A DNA stretch of 64,000 bases from Liquidambar formosana. Its lineage: Eukaryota; Streptophyta; Magnoliopsida; Saxifragales; Altingiaceae. The stretch lies in NCBI GenBank assembly GCA_039720395.1, contig CM077833.1, positions 29,720,271-29,784,270 on the forward strand. Direction: 5' to 3'. This document shows positions 43,177 through 54,486 of the stretch, one piece after another. The notes beneath the pieces are model-generated. The model was not told the DNA's origin and searched no databases. It saw nothing but the letters and a program-made list of their open reading frames with translations. Every line of letters begins with the position of its first letter. Within the stretch, counting starts at the first letter, position 1. The translations under genes and the position numbers were made by a program.

Positions 43177-45404
43177 ATTGCGGTAGCGACCAGAGAGCGA
43201 AAGAAGATGAACAGAATAAGCGTGAGGGGGGTGGGATGAGTGTTGCACTGAGCTATAGAGAAGATATGAAAGGAATTTATGAAAGCAAAAAGATTTTGTT
43301 TGTAAGGGGATTTCTAGGAAAAAACATATATAGAATTATGTAGAAGCTTATTCAGGTTTCCACTATGGAGGGACAAGTTCAAAGGTAGAGAATCGGATCC
43401 CCCAGAGAAACCCCACCAAAAGTGCTATTTCCTGGGAAAAGTTCAAAGTATGCTAAGTTTTCCCCTTTTTTCCTTTTTGTTTCTTTATAGGCATTTTCAG
43501 AAATGTGAAATCAAATTAGGAGCTGCTTGCAATTTATACAAGCAGCTCGGCTCAGCTCCTCCGTAGGTGCAAAACATTAATTACTCCCTGCATCCAATTT
43601 CCAATATATTTTTAGTTCAAAAAATTATTTTTGGAATAGAATATTTACAAAATCCTCATGAATACAATTAAACCTTACTTTATTGTATCTACATGAGTGT
43701 CATCTTTCTTAATCTTACGTACGTTCCTAATAGACTCTTAAAAGTCTCGTTTCACTATTTTTCTTTTACCTATTCCTATTACCAGAGGCCACTTTTGGAC
43801 CTTCTAAGACTTGTACTTGAATCAAATCACTTGTGTAGTTATGTCTGGTGCAGTTCTTGCTTTTTGTTGCCTAAGACCAAACTAGCACACTCGATCAACT
43901 TAAACCCTACTATTATTTAGTTCAATTTGACAATTATCTACTAGGAAATGAAATTTTTTTTTTCGGTGCAACTAGGAAATGAACTTTGAATTTTCTTAAA
44001 AATTACCTGTGAGCTTAACTACACCATGGCTTCACTGTCTACAATATAATAGACAAATAACTAATTGCATAATTGTTGAGAATCGACTTGTGCTTAGGAG
44101 ATTTTAACTTTAACCAAAGGGATGCTCCAAGTTGAAGAGGCTCACATTCCCACCAGCTGTTTGAAGCACTGATAAGTACTTGTTATATTCCATATTTTAG
44201 AAAGGGTCCATTCATTGTAATTATCTCCATATAGTCCTTGTTAGCTGTACCAGTCATCCTGAAACAAGTATAATTTACTGGAACATAAATAACAGAATAG
44301 TTGAATTAGTAGAGAAATGAAAAAGCAGATGCACTAAAGAAAGATGGGAGCTTCCTCTTAAGTGGAGTACCTGTCCACAAAAATGCGGTCAAGGCCTTTG
44401 GGCAAGGAATGTTGATCGCTAATTAAATTCTGCTTATCTACTATAATGCTATGGCAGGTGGAATGTAAGCAAATAATGACTTGGTTCATTCACCAAGCTG
44501 TTCTTCCAGAACTTCTTTAAGAATGTCAAAAAGATTAAAAGAAAAAAAAAGATACGGTTCATAAATAAGTTTTTGGCTTGGTGTGACGTGGAAGAATATA
44601 CACCTGCAAACTCATTAACCATTGCAAGAGTAAATGATAAGAGTAAAGTGAAGCTGGGTTAACAGAAAATAAGAAAAGGACAGAGAAATAAAAGCTAAAA
44701 TGTAGGTGTGAATGTATATTAGACTATTAGTATTAAAGTATGCCAACACATAATTCTGCCCTCTGAAATGTTAAGTAAGTCATTAAGTTTTATAATTCCT
44801 AAAAATGGCACAATTTACCAATGACTTCACAAAGAAAGAATTCATGTTTCATACAACAAGCTTAGTTCCCAAGCAACAGAAATTTTAACCAGAAAAACAG
44901 CGGCAAGGCTAATAAAAAAACATCCATGGCATGTAAATTGGGTCATGATTGACACCACTTCACAGCATCAACAAAAACATTTTAATAGGTCATGTAGATA
45001 ATTACTCCCTTGCGAAACACTTTAGACTTGCAAACTAAATTACCATTCCAATAACAAATTAAAACTGTACCTGTCAACATAATGGACTCAGGTGGGATAG
45101 AGGCATATCTTGTTGCAGCAATTGCCGAGTGTACACATTGGAATCTCTACTGTTGTTGAAATAACTGCTTGCTCGCCAGCTCAATTTCTTTATATACTGA
45201 CGAAAATAATATTCAAAGTTGCAAACAATTGAGTTTAATATATCATGATCAAAAGCTAAGTGCCCAAAAAATCGCATTTTCTGAATTATTTTCATTTAAT
45301 AACCATAGCAGATGACAGCTTGAATATAATTTTGATCCCTCAAAGTCTCCAACAAGTCTTTACATTTTCCTTGAAACCAACCTCATGACCATTGCATTTT
45401 TACT
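43177..45404. other. Spacer between lectin copy A and the PPR gene
   Basis: No gene is supported. It holds the 5' flank of lectin copy A (to about 43.5 kb), a TTACTCCCTGCATCC start near 43583 recalling Stowaway termini without a clear partner, and AT-rich sequence that should include the PPR 3' UTR. Short frames show no domains. Confidence 0.5.
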
Positions 45405-48074
45405 TTACCAATAGTCACCACAAGAACAATGCCCATCTTTAAAATGGTGAAAGCACTTCGAGTCGTTCAAGTATATTTCACACCCATATGTGAGGGAAAT
45501 ATATTTGGCACTCTGATGGCAATCTCCACACATTCTCAGATTCTTCACAATCCGTATGCTTTGGGGTGCAGAAGGAGAGCCAATGAGGGCAAAAGCAAAT
45601 GCAACTTTTTCACTGTGGAACCCACAAATGTCTTCCTTTTCTTCCTCAACATAGAGCGTGTCATGGAAATCAGGTGCTTTGACTTTTTCTGCTATATTTT
45701 CTATCCAAGAATATAAAAGGTCTGAATACGGCTTAGACCGATCACCTGCAACAAAAGTATGTACAGTGTTTTTAACTTCAATCCAGCTTCTCCCGAAGGA
45801 CTTTTTATCTTCGTTCCCTTTTTCAGGCTTTCTCACTTTTGAAGCATCATCAGACTTCCCACATAAAGCATATGTCTGTAAAATTAACTCATATATTAAA
45901 AAATTTCCAGGATCCAATTCAAGCAAATGTTCCCCTGCATGGGCTGCCAAGCCAATATTCCCATGAATCCTACAGGCAGTTAGCAAGGCATCCCAAACAG
46001 AGGAGTCCGGTCCTATGGTCATTCCTTCAATGAACTCAATTGCTTCTTCAAGCCTACCTGAACGACCAAATAAATCTACCATAGCTGAATAATGCTCAAA
46101 ACCTGGGGAAATTTGATAATCTTCAGTCATGCTAGAAAAAAATCTCTTCCCCTCATCCACCATTCCAGCAAGACTATGTGCAAAGATTATACTCACAAAA
46201 GTACCTCTGTTTGGCTTAAGTCCCACCTTTCTCATCTGATCACATAGATAAAGTGCAGAATCTGGAGAACCATGTAAAACATAGCCACCAATTAACGAGT
46301 TCCAGGTGATGATATCTTTAAACAACATCCCATCAAATATGGTTCTCGAATAAACTATATTCCCAGATTTGGCATAAGTATCTATAAGCGAATTTGCAAC
46401 AGAGAGCTCAGACTCTAAATTTCTGCGTAATACACAACCATGGATCTCTTTTACCTTTTTTGATGCAACTAAGTTCGCACACGCAGGTAAGACACTCAAC
46501 ATGGTAACTGGATTGGGTGCAACATTGAAAAGCTGCATTTGTCGAAATATCCCGAATGCCTTGTTTTTGTGCCCATTTTGCAGGTAACCAGAAATAAGAG
46601 AGTTCCATGATGCTGTATTCCACTTTATCCCATCTTTTTCCATTTTCTGGAAAAGATCCATGGCTTGATCCTCATCTCTATTCTGCATATATCCCGAGAT
46701 CATCACATTCCATGTGACAGTATTAGGTTGTATGTCAGATTCCTGCATTTTCATGAAGAGATCGTAGGCTTTACCACAGTAGCCAGCTTGGCAGTACCCT
46801 CCAATCATTGAGTTCCATGAGTAAACATCCTTCTCTGAGACCATATCAAACACTCTCTGAGCAGCTTCAAGTTCCCCGCACTTGGAATACATGTCGATGA
46901 GTGAATTCCCAACCAGTACATCTTTAATAAATCCAATCTTAACCGCAACTGAATGGAGTTCTTTCCCCTTATTTAGAGCTTTTAGAGATGCACATGCTGA
47001 TGTTGCGCTTGTAACGGTAACCCCGCTTGGTTCAACTCCAGCCAAAACCATCTCTCGAAACAATTCCAATGCCTGACTTCTCCTATTGTTTTGTGCAAAC
47101 CCCGAAATCATAGAAGTCCAAGTAAACACATCAGGAGAAATCCCAAAACTCTCCATCTTCCTCATCAATTCCATTGCTACATCACAATCCCCAGACCGGC
47201 TATAACTAGCTATCAATATATTCCAAGTTACCAAACCCGGTTCAATTACTTCGCTCATTGCATCAAACAATCCGTGTGCTTCTTCAATCTCACCCCTTCG
47301 ACAATATCCAGATATCATTGAATTCCAAGCCACCCTATCCCTACCATCCATGTTCTTAAAAAACCTTTGCGCGCAACTCAACCTCCCGCATTTCACATAC
47401 ACAGCCAAAATTGAATTGCTGACGCGGGTGTGACAGCACAACCCACATCGAATCACCAACGAATGTATTAATTTCCCAGTCTCAAAATCTCCAGAATTCC
47501 CACAAGCCTGCAATATCTTCGGAAAAAGAAAGTCATCAGGAACCACACCATCTTCCATCATAGTAAAGAAAAGCTCCACAACTTCTCTCCACCTCTGCTC
47601 TCTAGAGCACGCACCAATGATAGCCGACCAAGTGTACAAATCCCTCTCCCGCATTTCGTCAAACACTTTACGTGCATCCTTCAGACACCCACATTTTGCA
47701 TACATACTCACCAGCTTAGTCTCAATGAATGGTTCTACCTCTTCCAACAAACCAATCCGGGCATGGATCTTACGACCCAATTGGATAGAGTCCGAATCAA
47801 TGCAAGACTGTAGTAAGTGTGCATAAGTGTTGGGGTTTAGCTTTGACCCACGTTGGGCAATGGCGTCAAGAGCCGTTATGGCTTCGCTGAGGCGTCCATT
47901 TTTGCAGAGGTAGTTCAGATGGGTGTCTATGGTTTTGGGGTGTGATGGCGGGTGGGTTTTGGTGAAAGAGATGGTGGATTTGATGGGTTTGGATGAGAAT
48001 TTGGATGGGGTTTCTTGTTTGGAGGGAATTGGGATGGGAGGTCTTGATGTGCTGGGCAGGATTAGGTTCTCCAT
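45405..48074 (-). CDS. DYW7: DYW-class pentatricopeptide repeat protein, putative organelle RNA-editing factor
   Basis: A single exon encodes 889 residues. About 17 PLS-type PPR motifs (for example VTWNVMISGYMQNRDEDQAM) run from near residue 70 to 700. An E/E+ region (GRSWIEVKNTVHTFVAGD) and a DYW domain ending CSCGDYW follow. The cytidine-deaminase-like zinc signature is complete: HSE at 820-822 and CGDC at 849-852, then HFKDGHCSC. Such proteins bind organellar transcripts and convert specific C to U. The N-terminus (Ser/Pro/Lys-rich) may be a mitochondrial or plastid presequence. I chose the ATG at 48074 (MENLILPS) because the Arabidopsis relative I recall (AT1G19720) starts similarly. An in-frame ATG at 48119 would add 15 residues. 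Lectin copies lie on both sides in the same orientation. Confidence 0.95.
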   Translation of the reverse strand: MENLILPSTSRPPIPIPSKQETPSKFSSKPIKSTISFTKTHPPSHPKTIDTHLNYLCKNGRLSEAITALDAIAQRGSKLNPNTYAHLLQSCIDSDSIQLGRKIHARIGLLEEVEPFIETKLVSMYAKCGCLKDARKVFDEMRERDLYTWSAIIGACSREQRWREVVELFFTMMEDGVVPDDFLFPKILQACGNSGDFETGKLIHSLVIRCGLCCHTRVSNSILAVYVKCGRLSCAQRFFKNMDGRDRVAWNSMISGYCRRGEIEEAHGLFDAMSEVIEPGLVTWNILIASYSRSGDCDVAMELMRKMESFGISPDVFTWTSMISGFAQNNRRSQALELFREMVLAGVEPSGVTVTSATSACASLKALNKGKELHSVAVKIGFIKDVLVGNSLIDMYSKCGELEAAQRVFDMVSEKDVYSWNSMIGGYCQAGYCGKAYDLFMKMQESDIQPNTVTWNVMISGYMQNRDEDQAMDLFQKMEKDGIKWNTASWNSLISGYLQNGHKNKAFGIFRQMQLFNVAPNPVTMLSVLPACANLVASKKVKEIHGCVLRRNLESELSVANSLIDTYAKSGNIVYSRTIFDGMLFKDIITWNSLIGGYVLHGSPDSALYLCDQMRKVGLKPNRGTFVSIIFAHSLAGMVDEGKRFFSSMTEDYQISPGFEHYSAMVDLFGRSGRLEEAIEFIEGMTIGPDSSVWDALLTACRIHGNIGLAAHAGEHLLELDPGNFLIYELILQTYALCGKSDDASKVRKPEKGNEDKKSFGRSWIEVKNTVHTFVAGDRSKPYSDLLYSWIENIAEKVKAPDFHDTLYVEEEKEDICGFHSEKVAFAFALIGSPSAPQSIRIVKNLRMCGDCHQSAKYISLTYGCEIYLNDSKCFHHFKDGHCSCGDYW

Positions 48075-48619
48075 TGTTCTGAACAATTTTCTCTTCTTTT
48101 TTGAAATTTGGGTACTCACTGGGAAGGGTAACGGGCAGGTTGAACTTCACCAGCAAAAAATTGAATAAAAAAAAGGCGCAGGTTGAACGAGTGTAGATAC
48201 GGGGTCGAAACACTGCCACGCGTCCCAGGAGAGAAATCTTGTGCAGTCGTTTAGTTGAAGGTTGGAATCCTTTCGCTAAATATATGAAGCCCTGTAAAGA
48301 TGGAATGGAAGAGTGCTTTGATTGAGAAATAAGTCATTCATGAGAAATAAGTCGTTCATTTGGCAATATATATATATGATAAGAGAAAACATATACTCAT
48401 GCAGAATTAAAATTAAAATCTTTATAAATCTTATATCCCTATTAGGATGGGTCATGCTATTAAATCTAAGGCCATTGACTAATTTGAATTTTAAAAGAAT
48501 ACTTATTCTCTAAAATAGTAAAATATCTTATAATATATGTCAATTAAATTTAAAAGAAATAAACAAAATAAATTAAATAATTAAATCAAAATAATCATTG
48601 GTGCAATGTTAAAAGAAAA

Positions 48620-48850
48620 AAAAAATTAAAATGCTAACACCGCTTTAATTACACTGAAAGCGGTATTAGTAACGCCGCGTTTATTACACAAAAAGCAATG
48701 TTGCTAAAACCGCTTTAAGTGTATTAGTAACCTGCTTTCCGTGTACTAAAAAGCAACCTTACTAGCACCGTTTTCCGTGTATTAAAAGTTGTATTAATAA
48801 CACCGCTTTCAGGATAATAAAAGCGACATTACTAACACCACTTTATTTCA
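48620..48850. repeat. Dyad-bearing degenerate minisatellite
   Basis: Blocks AACACCGCTTTAATTACAC and AAAGCGGTATTAGTAAC alternate about five times. ACCGCTTT and AAAGCGGT are inverse to each other, so each unit can form a hairpin and neighbouring units can pair. It is placed 0.5 kb upstream of the PPR start codon and followed by a T18 run. Confidence 0.65.
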
Positions 48851-48919
48851 AGGTTTTTTTTTTTTTTTTTTTGGCACATATAGCATAGTAGAAAAAAAAA
48901 AAAACAATTGTGCTTTATA

Positions 48920-49071
48920 CTCCCTCCATCCCATAAAAATAGGCCATGTCAAAACATGGAGTTTAAGAAAATGTCATCATTGCATTGACTTGTCATTTAT
49001 TAATCTCCATCTTTTTAAAAATACCCTATTCTTCTTTGTATTGGGTTTTGTGTTGAAAGTAATTATTGAAA
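48920..49071. repeat. CTCCCTCC-headed repeat, copy 1 (interrupted by MULE)
   Basis: It begins TA-CTCCCTCCATCCCATAAA, the head typical of Stowaway/Mariner MITEs. About 150 bp match a direct copy at 50419-50572 (shared TTGCATTGACTTGTCATTTA and TTGGGTTTTGT). The copy is cut at ATTATTGAAA by the element at 49072-50213 and seems to resume at 50223. Confidence 0.6.
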
Positions 49072-50213
49072 GGGTAAATTGCACTTAAGGATTCAGAGTT
49101 TGGACCATGTTTCACTTAAGGGTCTAGATTTTCAATTGTGTCAGTTTGGTACCCAATCTCAACGTTGACCAAAAATCATAGAAGGTGTTAACGGCAATGT
49201 TGAAATGACCTTAATGCCCCCAAGAAAACGCAGATTTTTCTCTTGCCTCTCTCTCCTCTGTTCTCTTGCTTTCTCAGTTCTCCATCCTTTGTTCCTTCCC
49301 TCTTCTTCTCTTCCCTTTCTTTCTTTTTCTTTTTTTTCTTTTCCATTTTCTCTCTTGACTTTCTCTCCCTTCCTCCATTTCTCTCATCTATTGATACATT
49401 ATTAAAAAAAAAATGGTGCGGCCATGGCCACTAGATTAAGACTATGGTTGCCGGCAACCATTATTTTGATTTTGATTTTTTTTTTTTGGCGCTGGGAATG
49501 GCTACTACTGGCCATGTAGGGAAATCGAGGGGTCTTGAGGGAGGCTGGAGTGCGCGGTGGTGCTTCTTCAGTGAGATTTGAAGGTGGTGACTGGAAAAAC
49601 TAGATCTGGTTCATTTTTTTTCTTTTCTTTTTTTTTCTTTCCTGGGTTTCTTCTACCCTTTATTTTTTATTTTTTATTTTTTTTTGGTATGAATTTTTGT
49701 AGCTCTTTTGGGTTTGGTTTTGGATGATTTTTGCTACAGTTTTCAAGTTGGTTTTGGATGAAATTTGCTGCTATTTTTGGGGTTGGTTTTGGATAATTAT
49801 TGTCGGTGCTTTCGGATTGGTTGTGAATGATTTTTGGTGGTGAATTTGGGAAGGAATGAGGGTCGACTGTGATTGGGGTTTGTTGTTGACAGTGGAGCGG
49901 AGATGGGTGTGGTTGCATTGTACAACAATGTTGGTGGGGTGTGGAGTTCGAACACAGTGTGTTTAATTTCAAATCACCCAATCAGCAATGGTGGGTTTCA
50001 AATCAAACCAATTGCCGATGCCGGCGATGAAGCATGGGAGTTCATGGGTGGAGTTGGCCGAAGTAGGGAGTAGGGAAGGACAAAATGGGGATAATGTAAT
50101 TTCAATTTGGTCACATGCACGGCATGCTTTGGGTACCAAATTGACGCAATTAAAACTGTGGACCCTTAAGTGAAACATGGCCCAAACCCTGGACCTTTAA
50201 GTGCAATTTACCC
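49072..50213. mobile_element. MULE-like non-autonomous element with long TIRs
   Basis: The element is 1142 bp with ends GGGTAAATTGCACTTAAGG and, reverse-complemented from the right, GGGTAAATTGCACTTAAAGG. Imperfect pairing runs about 110 bp, through CCATGTTTCACTTAAGGGTC and TTTGGTACCCAA. A perfect 9-bp target duplication TTATTGAAA flanks it (49063-49071 and 50214-50222). The interior has CT-rich tracts, a 35-bp repeat in four copies from about 49713, and a 104-codon minus-strand frame (49667-49981) rich in Pro, Asn and Lys. No transposase is present. It is inserted in another repeat. Confidence 0.9.
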
Positions 50214-50229
50214 TTATTGAAATAACAAA

Positions 50230-50380
50230 GAGTGGACTTTTTGGCCATTTAAGTAAACATTTTGGTCATTTATAGTCATTTTTGGCCAAAAAGTCAACTT
50301 AAACTATGTATATTGAAAAAACTTTTTTCTGCAAAGTTGTTCAAAATTATGTTTATGCTTACTTTTCATAAAAATCTTTT
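50230..50380. mobile_element. F1/F2 foldback core fragment
   Basis: The sequence TTTATAGTCATTTTTGGCCA and following, with AAAAAGTCAACTTAAAC and CTGCAAAGTTGTTCAAAAT, matches the central part and one inner arm of the foldback elements at 37858 and 39044. The terminal GGGAACGGCTATTGC is missing, so this is a remnant. Confidence 0.55.
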
Positions 50381-50418
50381 ATTGGGTTTACTCATTTCAG
50401 CCGAAAATATATTTTTTA

Positions 50419-50572
50419 CTCCCTCTATCCAACAAAAATAAGTCACATTTGACAAAACACGGAATTTAAAAAAAGACCATTATTGCATTGATTTGTCATT
50501 TATTAAATTCTACTTTTTCAAAAATACATTCTCTTTTTTGGTATTAGGTTTTGTATTTAAAATAATTATTGA
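50419..50572. repeat. CTCCCTC-headed repeat, copy 2
   Basis: A direct repeat of 48920-49071, beginning TA-CTCCCTCTATCCAACAAA and sharing CATTGATTTGTCATTTATTA and TTAGGTTTTGT. About 75-80% identical by eye. The right terminus is unclear. Confidence 0.6.
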
Positions 50573-51201
50573 AATAATAAGGGGTAGAGTCAAAAATTTT
50601 AAAAAAAAATTGATTTGACTTTTCAAAGTACACAAACATTTTGGGACACAACTATCATTACGTATTATTAGTATAGACCCAAACTCCACAAAAAGTAAAT
50701 CTAAGACACCTTATGTGATCAAGCTTTAAAAATTAAATATATAAAAAAAAAATCCACTAAGGATACTTAGTCACACGATCTCATTAATTCGACGTGTAAT
50801 GGAATAATTAAATCCATTGATAGTGTTACCCAACTTTCACATGATCGAACTCAACTTTCAACGATTTGCATGTTTTATGCAACATTACAATAGATTGGAA
50901 AACTCAAGTACTATAGAAACTAGTGAAGAAGCCATTCAACTTTTGTGAGACAACCGAATAGGCCCTAAAGGGTCATACTTTCACATCGATTGAGGTAGAA
51001 ATTGTCTAATCTCATTGCATTGGCCAGAGACATATAAGGCATTAAGGGGCAATAGAAGTGCCCCTAGTAAATTTATTATAAACCATAATGTATCACATTG
51101 TTATTGCTCGAGTAGATTTCCATACTCCATGCATACTTGGCCTATTGACCATAAATGCCATTTTGCAAGTCATTAACCAACTGCTAATGTGCTTCATGCA
51201 C

Positions 51202-54200
51202 TTAGGTAAAGATCTTATTGAGCATCATTTTGATGGGTCCTCGCTCGCCATTCCAGTTTTGCATATGGACTCCAATTGCATCCAGGTAACAGCCACTCCT
51301 TCCATGGAATCCGACCATCTTTCCATCAGTCTTTGAAGAAGCAAAAAATGTGCCAGTCTCCTCCCCATAGGGTCCATACTTCCCTCTATTGCTATAAAAT
51401 GTGAGAGATTTTATAACTTTTGTGCATCCATCTCCAGGGAGTGAGCCATAATAGCCACTCAAGTGAGTAAGGACTTCATGCGGGTACTCGAATTTGATCT
51501 GTTTTGTCCAAAAAAAAAAAAAGATTTAAAATTAACCATAAACATTTAAGATTATGATGAAAAAGAACATCGAAAATTAGTATTTGAAATTTGAGAAACT
51601 AGTAAATTACAATGTGGGAGCTGCCATCGCTGCTGCCTCCATGTTTAACCGACCAGTTGGATTGCCCGTTTCGGTCATACTCAATTTGTAGAGAAAAAAT
51701 GGCTTCTCCTTTTGTCAAGATTATCTTTCTAACACCAGAAAATACTCCATCATCCCAGTGCTTGCCACCATCCCCACCCCATGGGCCTGGTCCACATGGG
51801 GCTGGTCCCTTCACCACCCAAGGAACACCCTATAATGACAAATAATATCACTATATGAGATATATGTACATATCATAGCAATGTATAGACTTTTAGCCAC
51901 ACCTATAATTGGGGTAATTGCAAATTTTTTGATAACAAGAAAACCTTTCAGACAAACCTCGGATCCACATAAGATCTTATAACCCATATGGACCAAATAA
52001 GTTTAAAGTCCATGGAAACTATGAAACTTTGTGTAGGTGGCTCCAAGGGGTTAGCAAACTGGGGGTAATCGCAAATTAAAACCCACTATAGCCCACAAGT
52101 TAGTGTTAGCAAAATTTAAGTGCAGGGCGTGTTTGTTAGGCCTCTAAAGAACGTCTACCTCACAAATTCTCAAGTCATTCATGTTGAATGTGTCGGAAGA
52201 AGGCCGAGATAGCGACGCTCTCCCTTCGAGGACGTGGACTCCAATACCATCGATGAACCATCCTTTTCTGCCATGGAATCCGGCGATAACCCCATCCTTA
52301 GAGCCAGAGGAGAAGGAGATTCCTTGCTCTTCCCCAAATGGTCCATACCTCCTTTTGTTGGTGTGAAATGTGAGGGATTTGACCACGGTAGGTCCTCTAA
52401 AGATTGTTGATCCATAATACCCAGTAATGTGAGTCAATACCTCTGATGGATAATCCAAAGTCATCTGTTCAAATTTGACCAAAACATAAGTACACAAACT
52501 CGGTGAATTACATCAACAATCTTTTCTTTTATTTTTTGGTGGCTATGTGTAGGATGGAGAGGCATAAAAGTCACAAGACGACACTATAATATGACTAAAT
52601 AAAAATGATGAAATAGCATATAAGACTGGTCACCTTGTCCAATCTAATTCCTCCACTTCCGCCATTTTTGTTACCCCATATAGCCTGGCCATTTAGATCA
52701 TAACAGGCTTTAATGGAGGTAATACCTCCATAGCGAGTCACATAAATTTCTCGAACGCCCGTATAGACTCCATCGTCAAATAGCATTCCACCATTACCAC
52801 CCCACGGTCCATGTGACACAGCCCGCTTATTGTTCGAGGATCCTTTCCCGGTTTGGGCAGCAAAAACCATCTATTCAAAAAAAAAAGATGCAGTAACAAA
52901 ATATTGAACATCAAATGTTAGAAAGAAAATGCTCCATACCGCTGAAAAATAAAAATGTTACCCACCTTGTCTTTGATTTCAACTTCGCCAAAAACTTGGT
53001 TACCGTAAGCTTGTCCTGTGACTTTACTTGGAGCAAAGATGTTGTCTGCCTCTTCTCTTACACCAAGCACTGTGTCATAGCACTTGGTTTTTTCAGTAAC
53101 ACCATTGCTTACATAGTTTTGCGATGAGGTCACATTAATGGACGGATTTCGCTGCAGGAGAGGCTTTAAGTACACTCCGATGGAGTCGAGGTAGCAACTG
53201 CTGCGGCCATGGAACCCCACTACCTTGCCGCCGGTTATCGGAAAGGAGAATTGGGCTCCTTGTTGAAACCCAAAAGGTCCATATCTTTTTCTATTGCTTT
53301 CGATTGTGAGTGATCGAACAAGGACAGGACCACATTCAACCACAGAACCATAGTGGCCACTAATTGAAATGAGGAACTCATCTGGATAATCCATCTTGAC
53401 CTGCGAGAAATGAACCATCACAGGAGTACGATCGTTAAATATCACATTCTTCATTAAGAAAAAGTATTAAATACAACACAAAGGAATAGCTCAGCTGAGA
53501 AGAGACTATGTCTCAGGAAGCAGTTGGGAGTCTTGAGTTTGACTCTTCTCAACTACTTAGAGCTAACCCAACAAGATTTCATGGTTCTCATGAGTATTAG
53601 GCTTGCTTAGTCCAATAGAATTTGGGAGTTTACATCAGCCTGAGGTTTACTTGAAGGGCTTACCCCCAAAAAAAAGGTATGAGATATAGGCAATTAGCAT
53701 CATAAATTACAAAAACAATGTGAAATAGCTTTGTGGTAATAGTAAGAGAAAATTGGCAATAACCCCATTTGGAAAAACCTCTTCGGGGTGCAATTTGGGA
53801 CGGTCCAAACTAAGAACCGAATCAACTCAGCTAATTCGGTTCAATTCAATTCTAAAATTTGCATAACCAATTAAAGAGGTCGGCCCAGTTCAGTTAAAAG
53901 AGGTTGGTTCAATTCTCTGTTTCATTCAAGCCATAAAATTTCGTTTATTTTTCACTGACTAAAAAAAAAAACCCCGAGTATGGAAAAGTACATTCAGATA
54001 TGTAATGGGACTGACCTTATCTGTGTTGGTACCACCACTCCCACCATGCTTATTCGACCACACGGAGCATCCCCTTTTGTCATACTCAATCTGAATGGAG
54101 TCAATGGCAGCTCCATGGTTGATCACCACTTGCCTTACTGTGCAGAAAACTCCATCATCCCACCTAGCTCCATTCTGGCCTCCCGAAGGACCAACCGAAA

Positions 54201-54385
54201 TGTGACTCTTCCCGTGTCCATCACAACTCTGTGTCACCATAATTCAGATGCTGTCAATCACAAAATCCACGCAACGAAACAAAATGAAACTAAAAATGAT
54301 GTAATGCACAGTTGATAAATTAGTTCAGCTTCATCATAAATTGAAGAACCTATAAGAAAAGCATAACTAGTAATTCATTTACCAT
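51202..54385 (-). CDS. Three-domain jacalin-related lectin (JAL3 type), copy B
   Basis: Seven exons in phase 0: 54383-54385 (ATG only), 54016-54228, 52966-53400, 52634-52870, 52159-52464, 51611-51829 and 51202-51498. Total 569 residues. Exons 2, 6 and 7 have exactly the same lengths as in copy A (213, 219 and 297 nt); exons 3, 4 and 5 differ by -30, +9 and -63 nt. The three jacalin domains begin GPSGGQNGARWDDGVF, GPWGGNGGMLFDDGVYTG and GPWGGDGGKHWDDGVFSG. Domain 1 has GPSGG where others have GPWGG. GxxxD is intact in domains 2 (GWFID) and 3 (GCYLD) but not in 1 (SCYLD). An ATG in frame with the protein lies just before the exon 2 acceptor. A TATA-like box at 54479-54486 and a SINE in intron 2 are noted separately. 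It probably arose by local duplication with copy A. Confidence 0.93.
53483..53675 (+). mobile_element. tRNA-derived SINE-like element in lectin B intron 2
   Basis: It starts GGAATAGCTCAGCTGAGAAG, a clear A-box region, and has TTGAGTTTGACTCTTCTC as a B-box-like block about 50 bases later. It ends in an A8 stretch at 53668-53675. Orientation is opposite to the host gene. Confidence 0.55.
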
Positions 54386-54478
54386 TGTATTCCAAGGATT
54401 GGAAGAAACAATGGAACCCAAGTGCAAAGGATGAGATTTTGAGAGTTGTATGGCAAGTTGAACAGATGGTGTGGGAGA

Positions 54479-54486
54479 TTTTTATA
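54479..54486 (-). promoter_or_regulatory. TATA box candidate for lectin copy B
   Basis: The minus strand reads CTCTATAAAAATCTCCC. The core lies about 95 bp upstream of the ATG at 54385, a normal distance for a plant 5' UTR of 60-70 nt. Confidence 0.55.

Noticed and set aside
46408..47826. Several frames of 60-80 codons on both strands
   Set aside because: All are shadows of the long intronless PPR gene.
49205..49434. Two overlapping plus-strand frames rich in Ser, Phe and Leu
   Set aside because: They come from CT-rich tracts in the MULE interior.
49667..49981. Minus-strand 104-codon frame as a real gene
   Set aside because: It lies wholly inside the MULE-like element and is built on the 35-bp repeats; the composition is low-complexity. 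Kept only as part of that element.
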